Origin: Bacteroidaceae bacterium
GTDB taxonomy: Bacteria; Bacteroidota; Bacteroidia; Bacteroidales; Bacteroidaceae
Assembly (NCBI GenBank): GCA_017451645.1
Contig: JAFTNZ010000012.1
Coordinates: forward strand, 62,001-126,000
Direction: 5' to 3'
DNA: 64,000 nt
The position numbers and the translations under genes are program-made. Below are positions 1 through 7,361 of the stretch, in pieces. The stretch's first letter is position 1; every line of letters starts with the position of its first letter. The notes beneath the pieces are model-generated. The model ran no database searches, was not told the origin of the DNA, and saw only the letters and a program-made list of their open reading frames with translations.

Positions 1-2
1 AG

Positions 3-617
3 ACTTACCACAATATAATTATAGGAGATAAAAACGTCTCTTTACTTAAAGTAATTCAGAGAATTAGTTCTTCAGTTATGCTCAATAAGTTCTTTGAAGA
101 GTATTATGTTGATATTTATAATTTATTGTTTATCCTTACTAAACATTGTGACAACTATCTGAAAATATCGATTGACTTACAGAATCGAATATTTCCACAG
201 AATGATGAAGATAAGGATTATAAAAAATATCTTTGTAACTTTTTAAATAGTTTAGAAAAGTTAGAAGAAAACATAAATAATGAATTATATAAAAGTAAAT
301 TAAGAGAGCTTAATCTGTTTTATCAAAATGATAAAGGAATAAGAGCGAAAGAACAAGAATTTAGTAATGATATTTTGTTAATTTATAGATTGAGGAATTT
401 AATTGCTCATAATGCTGTTTTTCCTAAATATGTGATTAAGTATTATGCGAATAAAATAGAGATAATAAGTGGAAGTATTATTGAGTTATTAATTGAAAAG
501 TCTCAAAATACAAATTGGAACTTAGATGATATACTTATTGATGTATCGATAAGGCATGAAGACTTTAAGTCTAATATAAATGAAAAGATAAAAGCGTTAA
601 AGCTGATTACGCATTAA
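3..617 (+). CDS. C-terminal part of a HEPN-motif protein (5' end outside window)
   Basis: The frame is open from the left edge with no stop before the first internal ATG at 78, so the gene very probably begins upstream and only its last 204 codons are visible. The visible part is helical and lysine/asparagine rich. Near its end it carries R-N-L-I-A-H-N (Arg at about 393, His at about 408), matching the R-x4-6-H signature of HEPN domains, a fold common in RNases of toxin and abortive-infection systems. The base composition is clearly more AT-rich than the housekeeping genes further right. A TIR-domain gene follows 53 nt downstream on the same strand, so the two may be co-transcribed defence genes. 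HEPN assignment is from the motif and helical character only. An N-terminal domain such as a reverse transcriptase, as in AbiA-type proteins, cannot be seen or excluded. Confidence 0.6.
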   Translation, partial: TYHNIIIGDKNVSLLKVIQRISSSVMLNKFFEEYYVDIYNLLFILTKHCDNYLKISIDLQNRIFPQNDEDKDYKKYLCNFLNSLEKLEENINNELYKSKLRELNLFYQNDKGIRAKEQEFSNDILLIYRLRNLIAHNAVFPKYVIKYYANKIEIISGSIIELLIEKSQNTNWNLDDILIDVSIRHEDFKSNINEKIKALKLITH

Positions 618-670
618 TTAAAAGTAAAATTAGGTTACCAGCAAATAATCTAAACGAAGTATAATTAATA

Positions 671-1417
671 ATGGATTTGAATAGAATGAACGAAATTAAA
701 AACATATTAAACTCATGTATGTCTATTCTAAAAATAGTAAGAATTGATTACAACTCTTCAATTGGTCAAAGAACTAGAAGTTTAGTATCTGAAATAAATA
801 GACTAATACCTCTTTTAGAAAAAGAGGAACCATATATAACTAACATATTAAAGGTGTCTTTAATGAATCTATCACCAAATGGATATAATATTAATGCTTA
901 TGTTTTTGGCGATATTCGTACTGCGATAAATATTTTAAATAATAAATATAACAACGAGCAATCTAACAACTCGCTAAAAGACATCAAAACTTCAAATCAG
1001 AATAGTCGAAAGAGGATTTTTATAAGCCACTCGTCAAAGGATAAATATATAGTAGAGAAGTTTGTTGATCATATTTTAATGTTAGGAATTGGACTATCTG
1101 CAGAAGATGTATTTTGTACTTCAATTGAAGATATGGCTATAAAAAATGGTGAAGACATAAGAAACCATATTCATACAAACATTCAAAATGTAGAATTTTC
1201 CATATTGCTGATTTCTAAGCATTACAAGAATAGTGAGATTTGCATTAATGAAATGGGGGCAGTTTGGGCTTATAATAACAATGTTCGTCTATATTTGCTT
1301 CCTGATGTGGATTTTAATGAGATAGGTTGGCTTTGTGACACGAAGAAAGCTGATAATTTGTTTGATTCAATAGTCCTTGATGCGTTAAAAATGGAATTTC
1401 AACATTCTATTCATTGA
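671..1417 (+). CDS. TIR-domain protein, probable NADase-type defence effector
   Basis: This 248-residue protein has no signal peptide, so it is probably cytoplasmic. Residues 1-95 are a helical region I do not recognise. A Gln/Asn/Ser-rich linker follows, then a TIR domain from about residue 114 to 235. It opens with the box KRIFISHSSKDK and continues through EDIRNHIH and ILLISKHY to S-E-I-C-I-N-E-M-G-A-V-W. Glu194 in the last block sits where the catalytic NADase glutamate of TIR enzymes lies. Bacterial TIR proteins commonly act in antiphage systems by degrading NAD+ or making cyclic ADP-ribose signals. The gene is AT-rich, lies directly after a HEPN-motif gene and is followed by gene remnants, which fits an acquired island. 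The TIR fold is well supported. Defence function and the HEPN partnership are inferred. Confidence 0.8.
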   Translation: MDLNRMNEIKNILNSCMSILKIVRIDYNSSIGQRTRSLVSEINRLIPLLEKEEPYITNILKVSLMNLSPNGYNINAYVFGDIRTAINILNNKYNNEQSNNSLKDIKTSNQNSRKRIFISHSSKDKYIVEKFVDHILMLGIGLSAEDVFCTSIEDMAIKNGEDIRNHIHTNIQNVEFSILLISKHYKNSEICINEMGAVWAYNNNVRLYLLPDVDFNEIGWLCDTKKADNLFDSIVLDALKMEFQHSIH

Positions 1418-1500
1418 AAGATAAAGGTGTAACATGGAGTCGGCAAAGAGAAATTTTCTTAAATTGTCAAAAATGATAGCATACAATATTTATATTACCC

Positions 1501-1617
1501 ATAAACATCACTGAACTATTAGAAAAGAACCGTATAGAATTCAATTGTATAGAGTATAAGCGTGGTTGGAATCCTACAGCTTTCTATTATTATAAGCAAA
1601 AGAACGAGAACCTATAA
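1501..1617 (+). pseudogene. Remnant of an AlbA_2 (Schlafen-like) putative DNA-binding protein
   Basis: In frame 1 the translation reads INITELLEKNRIEF, a five-residue interruption (FNCIE), then YKRGWNP and a stop. ELLxxNRIExKxGWNP is the typical N-terminus of Bacteroidota AlbA_2-domain transcriptional regulators. Only about 38 codons survive. The short FNCIE interruption looks like a small duplication of the RIE region. No start codon is convincing and no downstream remainder was found. I call this gene debris; the family match is from recognition, not a database search. Confidence 0.5.
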
Positions 1618-1624
1618 TTGAATT

Positions 1625-1910
1625 ATGAACGAAAACAATAACATTATCATATATCAGAGTGAGGATGGAAAGACCCACATTGAAGTGAAGTTGGAAGAGA
1701 ATACGGTATGGCTTACGCAGCAACAAATTGCTGATCTGTATCAAACTTATAGAAGCAATATAACAGAACACTTTTACATATATATGAAGAAGGAGAGTTG
1801 GATGAAAAAGCAACTTGTCGGAAATTCCGACAGGTTCGACAAGATGGTAATAGGCAAGTAGAGTATGAACTTACTTTCTATAATCTTGATGCGATTATTT
1901 CTGTTGGCTA
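1625..1910 (+). pseudogene. RhuM-family protein fragment, frameshifted
   Basis: The first frame starts MNENNNIIIYQSEDGK and runs through VWLTQQQIADLY, the canonical start of RhuM-type (virulence-associated, death-on-curing linked) proteins. Near 1770 the frame shifts. Homology continues in another frame as HIYEEGELDEKATCRKFRQV and then EYELTFYNLDAIISVGY, which is the expected order for the family. After ISVGY the similarity ends and sequence resembling an AlbA_2 gene begins. At roughly 95 codons against about 300 for a full RhuM protein, with a frameshift and a truncated end, this is a pseudogene. Confidence 0.75.
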
Positions 1911-1979
1911 TCCAAGGAAAGTTGGCGTGACGAATATCTGAAATGGATATGTGGGTTTCACAATGTAATTGCGTATTAA
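1911..1979 (+). pseudogene. Second AlbA_2-like fragment fused to the RhuM remnant
   Basis: The frame beginning at 1911 reads SKESWRDEYLKWICGF before losing similarity and stopping at 1977. ESWRDEYLKWICGFAN is a typical opening of AlbA_2/RecG-like putative DNA-binding proteins. It starts exactly where the RhuM similarity stops, suggesting a deletion junction between two formerly separate genes. The remaining sequence to 2149 shows no recognisable gene. Confidence 0.5.
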
Positions 1980-2149
1980 AGGCAGATTGATAGAATAAAA
2001 AATAATCGGTTATATGTCAAAAATATCTATCAGATTCTATAAAGACGAACAAGAGGAGTAATACCCCAAGATACAAGTGAATTGCACAATTATCTGTGTC
2101 GTCTGCATCTAAAAATTGAAAATAATTCTTCTGAAAGGAAATATTTGTT

Positions 2150-2157
2150 TACCTTTG
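2150..2157 (+). promoter_or_regulatory. Bacteroidota -7 box upstream of DUF2461 gene
   Basis: TACCTTTG matches the TAnnTTTG consensus for the primary sigma factor of Bacteroidota, 27 nt before the ATG at 2185. No clean TTTG -33 element is visible at the usual spacing. Confidence 0.5.
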
Positions 2158-2184
2158 TTCAAGTTTTCAGAATAACGTACTTGT

Positions 2185-2865
2185 ATGAAGGAGATAATAT
2201 CATTTTTGAGGCAGTTGAAGTGCCACAATGACCGGGAATGGTTCAATGCCCATAAAAGTGAATACTTGCGGCAACAGACACGTTTCAATGACTTTGTTGC
2301 AGAACTGATAGCTGGCATTGCCAGTTTTGACCCTTCTGTGTCGGGATTGACTCCGAAGGATTGTGTATATCGCATTTATCGCGATGTCCGCTTTTCTGAT
2401 GACAAAAGTCCTTATAAGACCCACCTGGGGGCATTCGTCTGTCCGGGAGGAAAGAAGAGTGGCTATTCTGGTTACTACTTTCATGTAAGCACGGGCGGTG
2501 AAGGGTATCCCGACAATCATATGCTGGCAGCTGGTGACTATTGTTGCACCCCCGAGGCTTTGCGCATCTTGCGTGAAGACATTGCCTATGGCGGCGGAGA
2601 TTTTGAACAGGCATTGCATGATGCCGACAGCTGTTTCCGGCTCGACCGCGAGGGGGCGCTCAAGCGCAATCCCAAAGGCTTTCCAGTGGGAACTCCTTAT
2701 GAAGAATATATCCGTCTGAAAGCTTTTTGTCTTTGCTATACTCCCGATACTGATTTCTTGTTGACGGACAACCTGTCACAGCGTGTGGCGGAACTCTTCC
2801 GCACCACCAAGCCTTTTCTGGATTACATCAATCGGGGAATAGCCTATTCACGGGAAAGAGAATGA
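2185..2865 (+). CDS. DUF2461 family protein
   Basis: The 226-residue protein matches the DUF2461/TIGR02453 family in length and pattern. It has an N-terminal block with FLxxLKxHNDREWFNAHK, a central YRIYRDVRFSxDKSPYKTHLGAF block and a GYYFHVS strand, then the C-terminal GFPVGTPYEEYIRLKAF region. No signal peptide or membrane segment is seen, so it is probably cytoplasmic. The biochemical role of the family is unknown. It has its own promoter-like box and is followed 27 nt later by a large DUF4450 lipoprotein gene, so the two may be one transcript, although nothing links their functions. Confidence 0.85.
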   Translation: MKEIISFLRQLKCHNDREWFNAHKSEYLRQQTRFNDFVAELIAGIASFDPSVSGLTPKDCVYRIYRDVRFSDDKSPYKTHLGAFVCPGGKKSGYSGYYFHVSTGGEGYPDNHMLAAGDYCCTPEALRILREDIAYGGGDFEQALHDADSCFRLDREGALKRNPKGFPVGTPYEEYIRLKAFCLCYTPDTDFLLTDNLSQRVAELFRTTKPFLDYINRGIAYSRERE

Positions 2866-2892
2866 AGAGAAAATAATTAATACATGCTATAG

Positions 2893-5800
2893 ATGAAGAA
2901 ACTGTTTTGTACATTAGTTTGTGCCCTCTTGGTAGGAGGAAGTCTGACAAGCTGTAATGGAAGTGCTCATGTTGAGGCATCACCAAAGGGAATGCGCACT
3001 GTGCGCTACCAACCCGACGGGGAGGATTTTGTGATTGTGAATGGCGACCGCCGGTTTACCCGTGCGTTGTATGGTGGACATACGGGTTTCCGTGTGGAGA
3101 CGAGTGATGTGCCTGAGTTTGCTTTTTATTTGCCTCGTATGGGCGGTAACTTGACCTTCTCTGTGAGGGTGGGAGAGACGGTGCTTCCGTTGGAGAAGGC
3201 CGAGCGCATTGAGTGCCGCTATCGCCCAGGTAAGCGTATCTATCATATTACTGATCCACTATTGGGCAAGGGAAGTATCCATATGGAAGTGCTTGCCTTG
3301 ATGGATGAAGATGCCGGTGTGTGGAAGATTACCACAGATGGTTTACCAGAGGACGTTGCTCTTGGATGGCGGTTTGGTGGTGTAGCCAACAAGCGTTTCA
3401 GCCGCGAGGGTGACATGGGGGTTGACCGTGAGGATTGCTTCTACCTTCTTCCCGAATATTGCAAGGAAAACGAATATACCTTGTCTGATAATAACTTCAG
3501 TGTGAAATCCATCAAGAACAAGTATGGACAATACACGGTGTACGGATTCTTCCCTGAACACTCGGTTCATCAGATTGTCGGTTTGGACGGAAATGAAGAA
3601 CATCCCATTCTTGTAGGTTCTCTTCCTTTGGAGGCTAAAGGACAAAAGGACTACTATGTAATGCTTGGCCTCTCTGAAGATGGGGCTGCCATCGACAAGG
3701 CGTTTGCCAAGGCCGAAGCCCAGCGTACAGAATTGGCCGGACGTATTCAGTTCACAACTCCTGATCCCTACTTCAATACCGTAGGTGGTGCATTGGCTGT
3801 TGCAGCTGATGGTGTATGGGATGGTACGACATGGCTTCATGGTGCCATCGGTTGGCGTATGCCATTGGCCGGATGGCGTGCGGCTTATGCCGGAGATGCC
3901 CTTGGTTGGCACGACCGCGCCCGCAAACATTTTAATGCCTATGCAGCTTCTCAGGTGACAGACGTTGCGCCTATCTATCAGCATCCCATGCAGGATTCAG
4001 TCCTCAACTTGGCGCGTGCGGCCAAGAAGTGGGGCACACAGATGTATAGCAACGGATACATCTGCCGCAATCCGAACCGAGACAATCAGATGCACCATTA
4101 TGATATGAATCTCAACTATATGGACGAACTCCTGTGGCATCTCAATTGGACGGGAGACTGGGAGTATGTGCGTGAAATCTGGCCTGTCATCGAACGGCAC
4201 TTGGCCTGGGAAAAGCGGAATTTTGACCCCGATGGTGACGGACTCTATGATGCCTATTGCTGCATTTGGGCAAGCGATGCTCTTTATTATAATGGTGGTG
4301 CGGCCACTCACTCTACGGCTCTCAACTATCGTGCCAACCGCATGGCAGCCCGCTTGGCTGAAGGGTTGGGTATGCCTGAAAAGGCTGCTCATTATCAGGC
4401 TGAGGCAGACCGTATTTACAAGGCTATTGACGAAACCTTGTGGATGGAAGATAAAGGGGTGTGGGCAGAGTGTAAGGATTTGATGGGGCATCAACGCTTG
4501 CATAAAAGTCCGGCCGTATGGACCATTTATCATACCATAGATAGTGAAGTGGGTACACCTCTTCAGCGCTATCGTGCTACGCAATATGTGGATAATGAAA
4601 TACCTCATATACCCGTAGTAGCTGAAGGGCTTGATGCCAAAGCAGATGGACTTGGTTATGAGCAATATGCCACCATCTCTACCACCAACTGGCAGCCGTA
4701 TGCCTGGAGTATCAACAATGTGGCTTTTGCCGAAGTGATGCACACAGCGTTGGTGTATTGGATGGCCGGACGTTATGAAGCAGGTTACCACCTGCTGAAG
4801 AGTTCAATGCTTGATGGGATGTATTTGGGTGGAAGTCCCGGAAACTTCGGTCAGATTTCGCACTACGATGTGGCACGAGCTGAGTGTTATCGCGACTTTG
4901 GAGATCCTGTAGGAGTAGCTTCACGTGTATATATTCAAGGGCTCTATGGTGTGCTTCCTGACCGATTGGCAGGTCGTCTTGTACTTCGTCCCGGTTTCCC
5001 GAAGACATGGGATGAGGCTTCGCTGAAGACGCCGGATATTTCGTATGCCTATAAAAGAAAAGCCCCCTCTGACTCCTCCAAAGGGGGAGAAAGCATTACT
5101 GAACTTTCTTCTTACAGCATTCATTTGGATAAGAACTTTGGTGTAGATACGTTGCTCCTTCAGGTGCGTGCTTATCGTGAGACACTCGCTTCTGCCAAGG
5201 TAAATGGACAAACTGTCACCTGGCGAGAACTTCCCGGCTATGTGGATTATCCGATGATGGAAGTGGTGATTCCTGCTAAGGATGTCTATGACTTGAAGGT
5301 AGAGTTGACTTGGAGCGGGAAACTTGTGACGAGTGACGAGCTACGAGTGACGAGCAAACCATGTGGATTTGGGATTTCTTCTTCTGTGGCAAATATCCTC
5401 TCTTCCCAATTCGAGCACGTGAAAGCTGACAAGTTGGAGCCTGTTTCTTTGGCTGATTATGTGAACGACTCGCTGACCAACCTTTTCCAACCACGTTACT
5501 TCTCACCGCGTCCTGAGCGTACGACGTTGCAAATACCTGTGCAGGGTATTGGTGAGTGGTGTCATCCGAAGGCAACTTTTGAATTGAATGATTCAGCCTT
5601 GCGTGTGGCTGAAACGCTGAATACTTCAGTGGGCGTACCTTTCCTTACATCGGTGAAGGGACACAACGTGGTGTTTACAACTTTGTGGGACAACTTCCCT
5701 TCAGTGAATACAATTCCTTTGACGGGTAAGGCCAACCGTATTTACCTGATGATGGCCGGTAGTACCAATGCTATGCAGAGCCAGATAGAAAATGGGGTGG

Positions 5801-6174
5801 TGCGTGTGGCTTATACCGACGGAACTGCTGATTCACTCTTGCTTATCAATCCTGAAAGTTGGATACCCATTGAACAGGATTTCTATGATGATGGTCTGGC
5901 TTTCCGTTTGAAAGCCAAACGTCCTTATCGCTTGCATTTGAAAACGGGTTTGGTGAGCCGCACGCTCAGTGCTGAACTTGGACGCGATGCCCAAGATGCA
6001 GCCCATTCTGTTGACCTCAACAGTACGGGCATCTTCGGCAATGTGCTTGAAGGTGGCGCTGCTACACTTTATGACCTTCCGCTTGACAACAAGAAGGAGT
6101 TGGAACATCTGCAGGTAGAGGCTCTTTCTAACGATGTGGTCATCGGTCTGTTGGGTGTGACATTGCAGAGATAA
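2893..6174 (+). CDS. Large DUF4450 lipoprotein, probable (alpha/alpha)6-barrel glycosidase
   Basis: The 1,093-residue precursor has a lipoprotein signal (LLVGGSLTSC, Cys21), so it is likely surface or periplasmic. Residues about 35-300 form a beta-rich N-terminal domain. Residues about 300-700 resemble an (alpha/alpha)6 catalytic barrel of the GH63/GH78/trehalase type, with WLHGAIGWRMPLAGWR, a DPDGDGLYDAY block, and SPGNFGQISHYD near the end. A C-terminal beta-sandwich follows. The DUF4450 match and barrel look suggest a glycoside hydrolase, but substrate and catalytic residues are not assigned. Two short repeats normally found between genes interrupt the frame in the linker after the barrel (residues about 722-735 and 811-821) without breaking it. 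The neighbouring genes give no clear clue to substrate. Confidence 0.75.
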   Translation: MKKLFCTLVCALLVGGSLTSCNGSAHVEASPKGMRTVRYQPDGEDFVIVNGDRRFTRALYGGHTGFRVETSDVPEFAFYLPRMGGNLTFSVRVGETVLPLEKAERIECRYRPGKRIYHITDPLLGKGSIHMEVLALMDEDAGVWKITTDGLPEDVALGWRFGGVANKRFSREGDMGVDREDCFYLLPEYCKENEYTLSDNNFSVKSIKNKYGQYTVYGFFPEHSVHQIVGLDGNEEHPILVGSLPLEAKGQKDYYVMLGLSEDGAAIDKAFAKAEAQRTELAGRIQFTTPDPYFNTVGGALAVAADGVWDGTTWLHGAIGWRMPLAGWRAAYAGDALGWHDRARKHFNAYAASQVTDVAPIYQHPMQDSVLNLARAAKKWGTQMYSNGYICRNPNRDNQMHHYDMNLNYMDELLWHLNWTGDWEYVREIWPVIERHLAWEKRNFDPDGDGLYDAYCCIWASDALYYNGGAATHSTALNYRANRMAARLAEGLGMPEKAAHYQAEADRIYKAIDETLWMEDKGVWAECKDLMGHQRLHKSPAVWTIYHTIDSEVGTPLQRYRATQYVDNEIPHIPVVAEGLDAKADGLGYEQYATISTTNWQPYAWSINNVAFAEVMHTALVYWMAGRYEAGYHLLKSSMLDGMYLGGSPGNFGQISHYDVARAECYRDFGDPVGVASRVYIQGLYGVLPDRLAGRLVLRPGFPKTWDEASLKTPDISYAYKRKAPSDSSKGGESITELSSYSIHLDKNFGVDTLLLQVRAYRETLASAKVNGQTVTWRELPGYVDYPMMEVVIPAKDVYDLKVELTWSGKLVTSDELRVTSKPCGFGISSSVANILSSQFEHVKADKLEPVSLADYVNDSLTNLFQPRYFSPRPERTTLQIPVQGIGEWCHPKATFELNDSALRVAETLNTSVGVPFLTSVKGHNVVFTTLWDNFPSVNTIPLTGKANRIYLMMAGSTNAMQSQIENGVVRVAYTDGTADSLLLINPESWIPIEQDFYDDGLAFRLKAKRPYRLHLKTGLVSRTLSAELGRDAQDAAHSVDLNSTGIFGNVLEGGAATLYDLPLDNKKELEHLQVEALSNDVVIGLLGVTLQR
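5061..5094 (+). repeat. Palindromic intergenic-type repeat inside the DUF4450 reading frame
   Basis: The segment begins AGCCCCCTCTGACTCCTCC and ends AAAGGGGGAG, so CCCCCT and AGGGGG can pair. I recall this as a frequent intergenic hairpin in Bacteroidota. Here it is translated as K-A-P-S-D-S-S-K-G-G-E-S. The insertion keeps the frame. Confidence 0.6.
5325..5354 (+). repeat. GTGACGA tandem repeat inside the DUF4450 reading frame
   Basis: Repeats of GTGACGA, with one variant GAGCTAC unit, encode V-T-S-D-E-L-R-V-T-S. The same unit family occurs between genes at 14432-14466 and 59405-59434. In this copy the TAG of the intergenic version is replaced by CGAG, leaving no in-frame stop. Confidence 0.65.
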
Positions 6175-6180
6175 TACTTA

Positions 6181-6310
6181 AGGGAGGTTCTATAAATTAG
6201 TCCCTTCGTTTATTCAGACGGTTTTCTGCTTGGATGCTTTACTTTTCTTTTGGGTCTTTTTCTCAAAAAACCGAAGCAAATCTTCGCAAGCTAATTTATG
6301 GAACCTCCCT
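6181..6310. mobile_element. MITE-like element, 130 bp with 20-bp terminal inverted repeats
   Basis: The left end (6181-6200, starting AGGGAGGTTC) and right end (6291-6310, ending GAACCTCCCT) are inverted repeats matching at 19 of 20 positions. The element is flanked on both sides by TTA (6178-6180 and 6311-6313), a possible 3-bp target duplication. The interior has no credible gene. It could be a non-autonomous element or the fused ends of a deleted insertion sequence. A simple long hairpin terminator is less likely because the arms are separated by 90 nt. Confidence 0.55.
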
Positions 6311-6345
6311 TTATTACATACCACAACAGTCAGGGGGAGTTATCC

Positions 6346-6555
6346 CTATACCCTTTTCAGATAATAAACCAGATTATCCTCCATTCGTCGGCAGATACGT
6401 CCGTCATGCAGTAGTTGACAGATGGCCAGACAGAGTTGGGTGTCACCCATACGGGTCAGTTCCTGTAATTCTTCATACAGGTATTTGATGTTATGAGACA
6501 GTAATTCGTAGATTCGGTTACTGTCATTTACTATTACCTTAAAATCCATTTTCAT
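6346..6555 (-). CDS. Small hypothetical protein (69 aa)
   Basis: I chose the ATG at 6555 because it is preceded by AGGAGGA at good spacing, an unusually strong Shine-Dalgarno sequence for this phylum. Upstream in-frame codons would give a low-quality 37-residue extension. The product starts MKMDFKVIVN, is mostly helical and charged, and contains no signal peptide, membrane segment or known motif (YLYEELQELTRMGD, ICRRMEDNLVYYL). I do not recognise the family. It lies alone between the MITE-like element and the DUF4332 gene, pointing away from the latter. Confidence 0.6.
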   Translation of the reverse strand: MKMDFKVIVNDSNRIYELLSHNIKYLYEELQELTRMGDTQLCLAICQLLHDGRICRRMEDNLVYYLKRV

Positions 6556-6797
6556 AACGAGTCCTCCTAATTGATTCTTTATATTTACTGCTTGTGCCAA
6601 TATAAACTCATTTTCGTTTGCAAAGTTCGCACTTTTTTGTGGATTCCTTTCGTTTATAAACGTCATTGAATTGCTCTATATTTCTCAGGTTTGCAATTTT
6701 TGCGAGCTTTTATCGTATTGAAAGATTCCGATTGCTAAAATAGTTTAAAAGCATATCTGCAAAGCCAAAATTTGATGGTAGCAAGGCAAAAATGTAC

Positions 6798-6805
6798 TAT
6801 ATTTG
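6798..6805 (+). promoter_or_regulatory. -7 promoter box for the DUF4332 gene
   Basis: TATATTTG fits TAnnTTTG, about 40 nt before the ATG at 6845. A TTTG at 6771-6774 lies 23 bp upstream, slightly longer than the usual spacing. Confidence 0.55.
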
Positions 6806-6844
6806 CCTGAAATTAATATTAACTTAATAAAAATACCTAAAGTT

Positions 6845-7252
6845 ATGGCTTATAAGATTATTGACATTGAAGGTGTAGGCGAGGCTTACAGTGAGAAATT
6901 GGTAGCCGCAGGCATTACTACGACTGATACATTGTTGGAAAAATGTGCAGCTCCTGCCGGACGCAAAGCTATTGCCGCAGAAACTGGCATTTCTGAAAAA
7001 CTGATTTTGAAGTGGACTAATCATGCTGATTTGATTCGTATTCATGGAGTAGGCCCTCAATTCGCAGAATTGCTCGAGGCTGCTGGTGTGGATACCGTGA
7101 AGGAACTGAAGCATCGTGTGGCTGCCAATCTGCAAGCTAAGATGGAGGAAGTGAATGCAGAGAAGAATCTTGTTAATCGTGTTCCTTCTGTTACAGAGTT
7201 GCAGAAGATGATTGATGAGGCTAAGGAACTTCCTGCCGTAATGTCTTATTGA
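6845..7252 (+). CDS. DUF4332 helix-hairpin-helix protein
   Basis: The ATG at 6845 is preferred over an upstream alternative codon at 6803 because the extra 14 residues overlap the promoter region and are not conserved in character. The 135-residue product carries two helix-hairpin-helix-like units: I-E-G-V-G-E-A-Y-S-E-K-L near residue 10 and I-H-G-V-G-P-Q-F-A-E-L-L near residue 62. This is the pattern of the DUF4332 family, with similarity to DNA polymerase/RadA-type nonspecific DNA-binding HhH motifs. It is probably cytoplasmic. Nucleic-acid binding is inferred from the fold; the biological role is unknown. It is a single-gene unit ended by a strong hairpin terminator. Confidence 0.8.
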   Translation: MAYKIIDIEGVGEAYSEKLVAAGITTTDTLLEKCAAPAGRKAIAAETGISEKLILKWTNHADLIRIHGVGPQFAELLEAAGVDTVKELKHRVAANLQAKMEEVNAEKNLVNRVPSVTELQKMIDEAKELPAVMSY

Positions 7253-7293
7253 TACTTCCGATAAAATTGTAAGTAGGAGTTCGTTATTTGATA

Positions 7294-7338
7294 TTTTTAG
7301 GCGCAGATTATACATGATTGTTAATCTGCGCCTAAAAA
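7294..7338. terminator. Bidirectional terminator between DUF4332 gene and fbp
   Basis: A perfect 17-bp inverted repeat (TTTTTAGGCGCAGATTA with its complement) encloses an 11-nt loop. T-runs occur on either strand, and the two flanking genes converge on it. Confidence 0.9.
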
Positions 7339-7361
7339 ATATGGTAGCATTTCTACTCTAT

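Noticed and set aside
2014..2061. Short frame MSKISIRFYKDEQEE
   Set aside because: Too short to assign; vague resemblance to phage BRO/antirepressor starts is not enough.
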